NCBI GenBank assembly: GCA_001970855.1
Contig: LSSN01002021.1
Span: 1-21,898 of the forward strand
Origin: Smittium culicis
Lineage: Eukaryota; Kickxellomycota; Harpellomycetes; Harpellales; Legeriomycetaceae
Reading direction: 5' to 3'
DNA length: 21,898 bases
Both the position numbers and the translations under genes were made by a program. The notes under the pieces are model-generated. The model searched no databases. It was not told the origin of the DNA and worked only from the letters and a program-made list of their open reading frames with translations. Shown here in pieces: positions 10,480-20,075 of this stretch; the stretch's first letter is position 1; each line of letters begins with the position of its first letter.

Positions 10480-11288
10480 GCTGAACTCAACAAGAAGGCC
10501 AATAGACTTTTAAAAATTCAAGTCGAGCAAACTTCTTAAATTCTGGCTATTGAAAAAGAAGAGCGCGTTACTCAGAGTTACAATTTATGACCTTACTGCC
10601 TATCCGCACCTAATTGAAGCCATCTTGTTGCTTGAGAAAGAGTTTTACAAAACATCTATTTCAGAAAAAGATAGAAGCAATGTAGTATACTCATGTACGC
10701 ATACTGAAAGCATGGAATGTAGCCCACATAGCTCTAAATGATGTCACAATAACTTTTCCCAAGAAGGTTGAAACAATTTTTAGCAATATATAGACAATTT
10801 TAGCTTAAGTAAAACATATTATAGACTAATTAGTGCATCAAAGATCACAGAACATCCTGATCTACCAGTTGATAATATGCTAATATCATTATCAATAGCT
10901 TTATGGTTATTATTCTCGGATAATCGACGGTAGTTGCACAAGATAGAATTGTCAGCTACATCAAAACATGCAGATAAGTGGATATGTTCCTCATTTAATT
11001 CCGCCCACATCAATTACACTGATTGAAAAAAGTATAATTGATGAAATTCTAATAGCCAAGAAATCTATAAAATTATCTAGGGAAAGGTTTCTCTTTTGTG
11101 AGCGCCAGCAGTATGCTGAAAATATCCCAGAACCTATCTCAAATATTTTAACGGCGAAAAAAATTAATGAAACAGTAAAATGGGAATCGAAACACATGCA
11201 TAGAACTTTGCTGTCACAAGCGGAGTTTCGGAGCCTCGACAAAGGCCACGTTATGATGCCTATGCTGAGGGATACTTATAACTATTCC
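10480..11288 (+). pseudogene. DIRS-like Gag remnant
   Basis: The segment opens with a charged, coiled-coil-like piece (10480-10580, broken by TAA) reading AELNKKANRLLKIQVEQ. It continues in another frame at about 10568-10741 with VTIYDLTAYPHLIEAI followed by a Lys/Glu-rich stretch. After several frame changes it continues at 10968-11288 with QISGYVPHLIPPTS and a low-complexity tail rich in Ser, Lys and Glu. The position just upstream of the RT start and the general make-up suit the Gag of fungal-type DIRS elements. There is no zinc knuckle. Short open stretches here (10550-10741, 10968-11309) should not be taken as independent genes. Confidence 0.55.
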
Positions 11289-12484
11289 GACAATCTTGGG
11301 GACTATTGAAAGATAGAGATTGGCTAAAAAGACAAATTAAAAGAGGTCCAAAGTAACTTTCAGCACCCCAATTCACTTAAAAATGACACCGGTAAATGAG
11401 CAAGATGCGAATGAAAACGGTAGCTAAGAATGTAATTTCACACGAAATATCAACGCTAACGTCGAAGAAGATCATATTGGAAGTATAAAGTAACAAAAAT
11501 GGATTTTATTCTGAATTATTCACTATTCCGAAGAAAACTGGAGACTTATGACCCGCGCTGGATTTACGGAAGCTTATCACGAATCTGGTTCAAATGAACC
11601 ACAAAGCGAAGAAATTAGATTCAAAACTAAAGCTGGTTCGACATAATAATTGGATAACATCTAAAAATTTATAAGAAGGATTGCTAAATATTTTAATCAA
11701 AAATAATTGCAAAAAGTACCTGAGATTTCAATAGAAAGGAAGAATGTGCCAGTTCAGTAATCACTTATTATGTCTTTTTCTTAGCCTATCGGGCTTAACG
11801 AAGTCTCAAACCTTAATTAAATGGGATCTTTCACTAGTAATACATATCACTGCTTATCTACACGACCTATTCTTTAGGATAAGATGAAAAAGATTTATGA
11901 TAATTACATATCATTGATGGTACACAAGCTCAAAAAATTAGGCTACAAAATAAGCGAGTTCAAGTCATTTCTATCCTCATAGCAGTAAATCCAGAACTTA
12001 AGTATGCTTATCAAGTTCCGATAAATGACTCACAAGTTTCCCTCTAACAAGATTAACGATTTTCTCAGGGATCATATGAAACTAGTCAAGGTTGTTTCAG
12101 CGACGATAATATCTCTAGCGTCTTTTATATGAAAATCGCAAACCATATCATTGTTTTAATACCTGGCCAACTGATGCTACAGAGACTTTTGGATCTGAAA
12201 ATTCGCAGACTAACATCTCACAAGAAACAGAAGTCATTAAAATGGTATAGTCAATATATCAGTTATAGAGTTGAATGGATCCAGTTTAATATAGTAAGTT
12301 CCAGAGGAAGAAATAATTACAGGTGCCAGCGAAAAAAAAATAGGGGATAGATTTGGAATACAAATATTACTCTGGTATCTGGACAAAATCCGAGAAAAAT
12401 CAACATTTCAACGAAGAAGAATTAGTGGATATATATCATGCAATAAGTCTCCTAAGTGTTATTTGGAAATTCTGTATTTTTATA
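11289..12484 (+). pseudogene. DIRS-like reverse transcriptase and start of RNase H, broken
   Basis: A start-of-Pol segment reads FRQSWGLLKDRDWLKRQIKR (about 11289-11350). From 11501 one frame stays recognisable for about 390 bases with only a few stops: GFYSELFTIPKKTGDL, then PALDLRKL, NNWITSKNL, KKYLRFQ, LSGLTKS and ITAYLHDL. The last segment sits where the catalytic YLDD of DIRS reverse transcriptases belongs, with the first Asp now His. Further on come HKLKKLGYKISEFKS (about 11925-11970), KFPSNKINDFLRD (12030-12070), ISLASFI (12110-12130) and LQRLLDLKIRRL (12178-12213). RNase H begins with IITGAS (about 12314-12331) and continues in another frame with YSGIWTKSEKNQHFNEEELV (about 12365-12430). 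It then runs into a TTAA-flanked insertion. Confidence 0.72.
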
Positions 12485-12488
12485 TTAA

Positions 12489-12677
12489 CCCCTTCTCGTC
12501 CAACACTCTTTAAAAAAATTAATTTATTGATTCGTTTATGGTTTATAAGCAAATTTATTATTTGCTGTTATTATATGATAAGCCAATATTCCTTTAGTCC
12601 TCGGAAATAAACTACAATAATTGAATATAATTGGTTATAAAAGGTAGATCAAAAATAGTCTACCATCCGTGAAAGGG
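12489..12677 (+). mobile_element. TTAA-flanked MITE, copy 1 (piggyBac-type ends)
   Basis: This 189-bp non-coding unit is flanked by TTAA on both sides (12485-12488 and 12678-12681). Its ends are imperfect inverted repeats (CCCCTTCTCG at the left, CGTGAAAGGG at the right), and TTAA target duplication with CCC ends is the known signature of the piggyBac superfamily. Just inside the right end is the near-palindrome GGTAGATCAAAAATAGTCTACC. Diverged copies lie at 18352-18535 and 18612-18765, which supports a mobile family. It interrupts the RNase H of the DIRS-like relic. The short open frame at 12353-12610 crosses the left junction and is not a gene. Confidence 0.8.
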
Positions 12678-12681
12678 TTAA

Positions 12682-13340
12682 GGCAATAGCACTTATATTT
12701 AATGCGTCAATAAGTTTGACGCATCTAATTCGGCAAAATTATTAGATATTTCATAGAAAACATGGCTTCATTTACTAGAAACTAGAATCCGACCGCAAGT
12801 AGTATATGTCACTATATATCTGGACACTGAGGATGCTCCATATTGCTTAACAGATCATTAGAGTTTTCAATGTCCAAAGAGATATTTTTAATAGTATATA
12901 TTATATTATATCTCGAAAAATAGAAAAATATTCTTCACACAGAACCAATAAATTTGTACTGTACTTCAGCAGATACGAAGATTAATATTCTGTTGGTAAG
13001 GACAAACCCTCGTACTCAATGAAATTTTGAACTTATACTTTTTTACATTCTCAAAACTTATACGAAATGTGATTCAGAAGCACACGAGAAAATAATTGAT
13101 ATTCATTTTAATTTCACCTTATTAAGAGGTTGATGTTTGATACCCAGACTTAGTATCAGTAGTAGCAGTATAAAAAGTAACAATAAAAGAAATTATAAAT
13201 TGAATCAGACCCAATAAGTTGATAATTTACGCTATTAGGATCAAAAAAAGGTTAATTTGAGCATGGATGGCCGGTGAGGAGGGGGTTTCCTCAAATCTCA
13301 AGATTTGGGTTAACCGGTAAATAAAATTATTATTTCAAAT
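12682..13340 (+). pseudogene. DIRS-like RNase H end and linker, broken
   Basis: Immediately after the MITE the plus strand resumes RNase H-like text: AIALIF (about 12683-12700), SISLTH, then LLDIS and LLETRIRPQVVYV (about 12740-12810) followed by LDTEDA. This is where DIRS RNase H has its basic stretch and final Asp. Next are CTSADTKIN (about 12960-12990) and, with three stops, KLIRNVIQKH, LIFILISPY and YPDLVSVVAV (about 13058-13168). A last piece, AWMAGEEGVSSNLKIWVNR (about 13262-13318), fits the start of the recombinase region. Several of the stops sit where tryptophan is usual in these elements. Confidence 0.6.
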
Positions 13341-13479
13341 GAATGGTGATTAAGACATAGTTCAACGTAATTTACTACACATAAGAATTTTCTGGATTGT
13401 ATTAATTTATACATACTTCCCAACCCAATATCAGCAGATAAAAATATAAAATTATAAAATATTTAGTGACTATTTTATC

Positions 13480-14240
13480 AGTCTGAGTATAAATAGCAAG
13501 CTCATTTAAGACATATAATTCCATATTAATGCAGTTAGTTCTAAAACCCGATTAAATTTCCAGCAATCAGTGTTACAAAAAATTCTTCATAGCAACAAAA
13601 AAAAGTTCAAAAAAGCCTTTATACCCCAAAAAGTAGATATATCCCCATTAATCAAAAGAATTAGAGAATGGGGAATAACAGACGAGCTCGATATAAGGGC
13701 CCTTAACATCAAAATTTTTCTGTTACTTTCAGTTATTAGATAGCTCAGAGTAAGCTAATTATACAGAATAGATGAGTCTAGAAGTTTAATAAGGTAGACA
13801 TTTTGATACTAGTAATTATTTCATCAAAAGATAAGTGAAAGGGTGTGCCTTTAAAATAGCTATTTGAAATAAGGCGCCATTGTAATCTGCAATTGTTCCT
13901 GATAGAGACATATATAATAAGATAGGCTAGAGTTGCTAGTTTAAAATGTATAACAGCGTATGATACCGATAGCTCAATAGTTATAGGCATATTTACGAAA
14001 CACATATACAATCACATGTCGAAGTTTCGTTCAACAGGATTATAAGAAATACTATTAATTTATCAAGTTTGATAAAACGCAGACGAAAATTCTGATTTCA
14101 AAAGTCAGAGTAATGGAGAAACTCTAGCATTAGAGGCAGGAAAATATGTAGAGGGTTTTTAGATTCGGCTAGCCCCTTCTTTAAAACTATAGGCTCGGCA
14201 TATTTAACAAGTACCTCTGAGGATGTTTGAGTTACTGAAA
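13480..14240 (+). pseudogene. DIRS-like tyrosine recombinase, broken
   Basis: A continuous frame at 13630-13797 reads DISPLIKRIREWGITDELDI, then FLLLSV, LRVS, stop, and LYRIDESRSLI. This corresponds to the region around the first catalytic Arg of DIRS-type tyrosine recombinases, which usually have a Leu-Arg-x-Ser-Asp segment at this point. After a more damaged stretch, KVRVM and, in a shifted frame, ETLALEAG (about 14095-14145) resemble the second catalytic-Arg box. The text SAYLTSTSEDV (about 14198-14230) sits where the terminal catalytic Tyr lies. At least five stops are present. An opposite-strand open frame at 13778-14011 overlaps this and is a shadow. Confidence 0.62.
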
Positions 14241-16160
14241 AATTAGATGCTTCGTTAGTCATGAATTGGTTGAAAAAGGGTTAAGAATTGGTATTGTTTT
14301 TTTGTTGGCTATTAATTTAATACTATTTTTTTTTGTTGTTTTATTAAAATTTTTTTATGATAAGATTATTAGTATATAAAAAGTATAAAATAAAGTAAAA
14401 GCAATAAATATATTGATTTAAAATCATATCAGAATATAATGTTTTGTGAATAATAGTTGTTTCAATACTGTACGTATAGAAAAAATTCTTATTTTTTATT
14501 CGTTTTTGTTTAAAATAATTGACTCTTAGAAAAGGTTTGTTGTTTATTTTTTCCGGTATCTTATCTTCATCTGCCGTTTATCGATTTTTTTATATGTTTT
14601 TTTTTCTATTGAATATTCACCTACTTGTCGCTATCATTATTTTTTTTTGATACATTTCCTTGTTGTCTAAATTTTCTTTTTACCCTCTTTGTACAGTTAA
14701 ATTAGTTTATTTTTTTTCTTTTTCCTATCACTCACATAGCATTTGTAATCGTTAGCTGAGTTCTTTGTGGTTAGCTTCTAATTTTCAACCTGAATAAAAT
14801 TAGTATTATTATTTATATTGTCGATAATTTTATATTTCTTTGTAGTATGGGTATTCGTTTTATTTCTGCTTTTGATGATATTATTTAATTATTATTGTTA
14901 TTTTCTTTTGGATAACTTTGTAAATTAAGGCTAATTCATGTATTATGTTTTTTTTTCTACATAGGACAGTTATTGGCTAATAAAATAAGATGGATAAACT
15001 TAGGTAATTTACTTTGTGATTCTTTATTTAAATAATTCAATATCCAAATTGTTTCACTTCCAAATATATACCATGATATTTTGTCGCACAGATTTTGGCC
15101 GCATATTCATATTTTCGATTATTATTGATTCTCGCTTAACAAAAATATAAAGTGACAGATGAGATATTATTTCTGAAGTAACTTGATACGACTCCACTCC
15201 GATTAATAATGTATGATTGTTCAAATCCTTTAGGGCAAAGATTATTCAATATTATATGAGGATAACAGTCATATCAAGTCCCATCTTTCAAAAATCCAAT
15301 TTACGTTTGCTAATTGTCATACAGTAACAAAAAGAAAGTGCCTTCAGTTTTGAACCTGAAAAAAATTTTTTTCTATAAACTATTTATTTTTTATTTACCT
15401 GATTTGTGATTTCAGTTTTTTTATCCAATAAAGATAATAACACTTGATATGACCCCTATACCCATGAAATATTAATTATTATTCACCCCAAAGAGCTCAA
15501 TAAATCATAAATTATTTGGTTATACAATAAAAGCTTTTATTATAAAAAATACCTATTCAGATTCTATCAAAGATACGCGAAAAAGAAATCACTCATTCGC
15601 AATTAGTCAATTTATATTCTGGTCTATAGAAAATATTGAATTAATTAATTCGATCGGCTATAAGAATTGTGCTTTGAATGTATAAATTTTTTTTCTAATT
15701 TTAGTAGAGATTCATAATAATAAATTGTAATATATAATAAACCATAAATTCCAAAATCTTTAATTCGAGAATACTTAAATATTATATATGACTATTGATG
15801 AAATAGAGTAACATTTTTAATTTATTTTTCACATTTTCAAACATTATATACAAGTTTAATTGAATTAAAATACTAGCGTATGATATAGTTGTGTAAACAT
15901 AAAAAATAAAACGTAAATTTTAGCAGTTTTCTTGGTGTATAATAAATCTGTTTTATAAGATTTAATATCATTAGCTCGATATTATTAATGTTTGAAAATG
16001 AATTTATATTTTTTTCCTTCGATAACTGACTGAATATATAAAAACGACATTAAATCTTGAGCTATTCTTTTTTTTTTTCAAATTTATTCTCCGCTATTTT
16101 AGAAATATATTACAACTTTCTCTTTGATATTATGCTTGGATCTGTGAAATATTGATTTTA
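14241..16160. other. AT-rich stretch, no recognisable gene
   Basis: This segment is mostly A+T, with many T runs of 6 to 10 on the plus strand. I translated parts of the minus strand and saw no protein signature that I would defend. It could hold the 3' flank of the DIRS relic and the downstream flank of the minus-strand LINE relic. A TTAA-adjacent AAAAAGGGTTAA at about 14273-14284 resembles a MITE end, but no partner end was found. Confidence 0.5.
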
Positions 16161-17582
16161 TTTTTATATTTATTAGATACTATGTTTTTAGCTCTAGCTC
16201 TGTATATTTCCTATACGGAAAAGGGTTTTACATTTTTTTGAGATTGGTTAAAATTTTTTTCTAATCCATCTATTAATTCTATAAAATCGAGATTATTAAG
16301 AGTTTTGGGTATATCAGAGGAAATTTTTTTATGTAAAACCTTTTTTATTCTAATGTTTGTATTTTTCTCACAACTAATGAAAAAATTTACAGTTTTTCTA
16401 ATTCGCAGTTGCTTAATTATAAATTAGGACTCTTTTTTGGGTACCATTTGCTGACTCTATTTGCTGTTATTATTCTGTTACTATAGAATAAATAGTAGAA
16501 TGTTTTTTTTTGGAGACATGTTGATCAAGTTTAACTTATCCAATCAAAAATTGGTATATTATATACTTCTATGGGGTTAAATAATTTCATTTCTATATTG
16601 CTATTAGTTTCTCTTTATATAATAAGCTCTTTTGAATTTTTCGGGAAATGTTTTATTACGTTTATATTGTGTACATTTAATTGATTTTAAGGGAAATTAG
16701 GTTGTATTCGTGAATTGATATCATATTTAAGCTATTTATATACTATTTCATATTAAACGCTTATTCACCATATTTTTATTTTATTATTATAATATCTATA
16801 TCGCTCTTGCGCACAGTACAGTTTATAATCAATTCGATCAGTTTTAATTTATTTTTTTGACTAAGTCTATTAATATTGCTTTTATTGAATTCAATATTGA
16901 GTGTTTATTTGCAAATTATATTGGTATAAGTATTTTTTATTTGTTTTATCATTATCGGTATTCTGAATTTGAATGAAATCAAAAAAAAATTCATGCCTTT
17001 CAAAAATATTACCAGAATTTCGCGAATTTTTTTTAGTTTTGAATTTTTAAGATTGCTTTTATAAGATGTTATATGTTTAGACCTATACGATTCCTTAGTG
17101 CATGTAATAATATATTCTTCCTTGATTGTTTCCAGCTAAATTAAATTACAGGTAATATTTTTACTATCATTCTAGGGAAAAATTATTGACACATATATTT
17201 AATATTAAATAGCCTAAAAAGCTCATTATTTTATTGATATAGCTACTTTTAATGAATTTAAAGTTGATTTTTTATATCTTTGAATAAAATATCTGATAAT
17301 ATAGATATAACTATTGTATATGATATCTATGAGTATATCAAGGAATTTTTTTAGGACGTTTCTTTTTTTAATTCCAGTAATCGTTTTTCTAGATTATTTA
17401 TATTATGTTTTACTTTTTTCTGTGAGAGGATTTCAGATTTATTTTTTGCCTAAAACGTTGACAGGTGTTTGAAATCGATTATCTAAAAGCTCAGATCAAT
17501 TTTGGAAAACGCCCAAGAAATTTCTAAAAAAAAATAACGAAGCGGCGGAATTTATTTTCCCCCGAATTTCACGGGCACAATC

Positions 17583-17780
17583 CAAAGTCGATTCAAAATT
17601 TATCAATTAAAATTATTCAACGACCTAATCAATTTTAAACAAGTTTCAAAGTTGATTTTAATGGGCTGAAGCATTTTTCTAAAAGTACCAAAATTGATTC
17701 TATTCAGCTCTAACAATTTTTTAAAATTTCCAAATGTAATTCAAGCTCTCATATTTGTCAGTTTTAACCATTTAACTTAT
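17583..17780 (+). repeat. Decayed tandem repeat of about 42 bp
   Basis: The word CAAARTTGATT recurs at 17583, 17647, 17689 and 17731, so the last three starts are exactly 42 bases apart. The neighbouring text is also similar from unit to unit (a GCT word about 18 bases in, then a T-rich run and AAAA/AAAT). Related words occur on the opposite strand near 18822-18835 in the right half of the insert. Confidence 0.5.
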
Positions 17781-18351
17781 CATAAACTTTCAAGGTTAGA
17801 ATTAAATATATTCATATTTTCGTCCTTTCATAGCTTACCACATTTTTAGAATATAATTAAATTCAAATATTTTTAACAAATGAAACACCATTTAATCGCT
17901 TTTCTATTTATTTACTAACTCCTTGCCTTTTTTCCTCAATTTTATTTATTTATATAATTTAATAAAATCAAAAAAATTCTTTTATTAATTTATTTATAGT
18001 TATAATTAATTATTCAATGTGAATATAAAATCTAGCTTTCACAACTTGTAACTGACATGAACACGATCACCACCATATAATTGATAAAGAAATACAGGTT
18101 CAAAAACTTAGTACCTTATAAAAAACTATCGAAATATCGATAGAAATAAGAATCGGTATAATAATTTATTTTACTTAGTTTATTATTTTATTTCTATTTA
18201 ATTTTGCGATAAAAAAAAGCAAACTTTTAATAATTATTTTAAATGAATACAAATTTTAAAATTTTAATTATAAATAGGGATTTTAGTAGCTAATAAAGCG
18301 ATAATTATGATCAAAATATTCATTATTTAAAATAATGTTACGATAGTTTAA

Positions 18352-18535
18352 CACTTTCATGTCCAACACTATTATAAAAAAAAGTATTTACTATTTTATG
18401 ATTTAAAATTAAATTTATTATCTAATGATATTTTACAATATAAGAAAACCTTTTAGATCTCGGAATTAAATTATTATTATTGAACACAGTTGGATATATG
18501 TGGTAGACTAAAAAAGTCTACCATGCGTGAAAGGG
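18352..18535 (+). mobile_element. TTAA-flanked MITE, copy 2
   Basis: A 184-bp relative of the 12489-12677 unit in the same orientation. The left flank TTAA (18348-18351) is intact, and the right flank is reduced to TAA. The left end reads CACTTTCATGTCCAACACT. The right end reads CATGCGTGAAAGGG, preceded by a perfect hairpin GGTAGACT-AAAAA-AGTCTACC (18502-18522). The region just before the hairpin (CTCGGAA, TATTGAA, TTGG words) also matches copy 1, so similarity is not limited to the ends. Confidence 0.72.
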
Positions 18536-18611
18536 TAAGATAAAAAAATCAATTTGTATTTATAATAGATAAAATATAATGATTTTTATTTAACTGAATC
18601 AAACAAATCAT

Positions 18612-18765
18612 CCCTTTCATAGGTGGTAAATTTTAATTGAACTTCAATATATAGGTAAAATTACTTATAATATCATTTACAGCAAAGTGCAAACGCATTA
18701 TAACCTTCTTATAGTTGTAATTAATCAAAAAGTCCACATTTTAAAAAGAGTTGGACGGGAAAGGG
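18612..18765 (-). mobile_element. TTAA-flanked MITE, copy 3, inverted and diverged
   Basis: The plus-strand right end GAGTTGGACGGGAAAGGG followed by TTAA (18766-18769) is the reverse complement of the left end of copies 1 and 2. The other end, CCCTTTCATAGGTGGTA at 18612, is a degraded form of the hairpin-side end, with its TTAA lost. The hairpin itself has decayed. The unit is about 154 bp and lies about 75 bp from copy 2 in the opposite orientation. Confidence 0.58.
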
Positions 18766-20075
18766 TTAAAAAAAATTTTTTTTGCGCATCAAAAACATAT
18801 TAGAAAATCGATCGAGTAAATTAGAATCAATTTTGAAAAGCTTATAAATTTTTTTAGTACATCTAAAATCGGATTAGCATAGTACTTTAGTAATTATAAA
18901 ATAATAAATTTCCGTTGCGTATAGAAATTTTTTGGGCGTTTTCTACAATCTATTGAAGCTTTTAGAAATTCGATTATAAAATCTTGTATAATTAATTAGA
19001 TTCATAAGAATTTAAAAATATTATTTTTGTAACCAGTATCAAGTTCTAAATTTGATTGATATTTAATTAACAAAATTTATTTTTCATTTTTTATTCCCGC
19101 TCCAGTTGCTGAAGAGTGTAGTTTCAATTCATTTCTGATATCGTTTGTATCGTCACTTCTCTAAATAAAAATTGTGATGTTTTCATTAAAGTTCAGAGTT
19201 TTAACAATTTCGTGCATTAATTTTATTCCGAAAAAATTCATTTTATAGTAAATTAGTAGGATTTAATTTCCTATTTTGTATAAAAATTGTAATATTGGAT
19301 CATCATATATTAGGCCATGAGTTATAGGCTTCCATTTCATATCAGATCAATTTAAGTTGATATCTTTTTTTCATCCTTCGTATATTTTTCTAATATAGTT
19401 AATAAATCATTAATCTTTTTCATAATTTTCAATAAATTTATACAAACAATTCCACTCTATTATGATCATTGATTTTCAGATGATCTTACATAACCAATTA
19501 TCCTGTTGTTTCAATCGGATATTTTTTTCTTCCTTAATTTGAATTTTTTGCGGTATTTTATTGTAAAAAATTATTACATTTTTTTGTTAACTCAGGCTTA
19601 ATTATTATTGATATTATTTTAATATTTTTTTGAAGCCTTTTTGGTAAATATTTTTTCAACATTTTGATTCATGGTCAGAAAGTGATACTGATCTCCATAG
19701 AGTAGATTTTTAAGACAAACATTTTAAAGAAGTAAAATTAAATGTTTTTTTAAAAAATTCTTTAGCCATTTAATTTATTCTATGGCGGTAATTAAGTAGA
19801 CATACCAGAATTTATTTAAATTTTTTGTAAAAAATTTTAAATAATTCATAGATAATGTCGTCTGAACCCGATGAATTATTATTAGAGCACATCACTATTT
19901 TATAATTTATCTCTAACGTGCTTATATATTCTATATTGATTGATTTTCACTTTTTTTTATTTGCAGTATTTTATATAATATTTCAGTTTGAGTATCTTTA
20001 TAAGTGGTAATATCTTTAAATATTTTTCTTATAAAACTTTTAATTTCATTTTTTCGTAAATAGACTCATATCGCC

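Larger units (their letters stand above)
10480..14240 (+). mobile_element. Decayed DIRS-like tyrosine-recombinase retrotransposon
   Basis: Reading across stops and frame changes on the plus strand gives, in order, a Gag-like segment, a DIRS-type reverse transcriptase, RNase H, a linker and a tyrosine recombinase. This order and the signature segments fit DIRS elements, which integrate with a tyrosine recombinase instead of a DDE integrase. No 4-6 bp target duplication or LTR is expected. I could not locate the terminal or internal complementary repeats. The element is interrupted at 12485-12681 by a MITE. Every domain carries stops or shifts, so it is non-functional and clearly older than the Ty3 array next to it. 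The assignment rests on motif recognition by eye and not on an alignment. Confidence 0.75.
17471..18978. mobile_element. Possible composite insert with inverted-repeat arms inside the LINE relic
   Basis: The left arm (about 17471-17558) and the reverse complement of the right arm (about 18899-18978) share an alignable stretch that includes the GC-richer words AAAACGCCCAAGAAATTTCTA and its counterpart. I judge this by eye at roughly 70 percent identity. Between the arms are a decayed 42-bp repeat and two MITEs. The LINE text on both sides is collinear, which suggests insertion. It could be an old non-autonomous DNA transposon, or simply two inverted copies of one dispersed repeat. Confidence 0.45.
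16165..20075 (-). pseudogene. Decayed LINE ORF2 (L1-like reverse transcriptase), split by an insert
   Basis: Minus-strand fragments occur in the order and at roughly the spacing of an L1-like ORF2. A basic linker YLRKNEIKSFIRKIF lies at about 20070-20025. SSGSDDIIYELFK (19877-19835) is close to the conserved PGPDG-type start of LINE reverse transcriptase. WRSVSLSDHESK (19697-19662) fits the next conserved block. KLMHEIVKTLNFNEN (about 19225-19180) fits the block after the first catalytic Asp, whose own residue is lost. SIKFRT follows at about 19060-19040. After an insert (about 17471-18978), SWKQSRKNILLHALRNRIGL (17140-17080) fits the post-RT region. ITANRVSKWYPKKSPN and LSNCELEKL (16465-16385) fit the C-terminal zinc-binding region. 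Stops and shifts are abundant, and I did not find the catalytic (F/Y)ADD. Recognition is by eye in AT-rich sequence, so individual fragments could be coincidental. The shared order and strand are the main argument. Confidence 0.55.

Noticed and set aside
10819..11242. Minus-strand open frames of 64 and 83 codons
   Set aside because: They overlap the plus-strand DIRS-like Gag relic, which has better family resemblance. They show no motif.
12353..12610. 85-codon plus-strand frame as a small gene
   Set aside because: Its first half is RNase H relic and its second half runs into the MITE, so it is a chimeric accident.
13259..13325. GC-richer, hairpin-forming patch that begins like a leucine tRNA (GGATGGCCGG)
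   Set aside because: There is no TPsiC box or acceptor-stem partner, and the plus strand reads AWMAGEEGVSSNLK, which fits the DIRS linker. It is leftover coding sequence.
13778..14011. 77-codon minus-strand frame
   Set aside because: It lies opposite the tyrosine-recombinase relic and has no recognisable feature.
14241..16160. Mitochondrial insert, suggested by extreme AT content
   Set aside because: No mitochondrial protein or rRNA stretch could be read in any frame that I tried.
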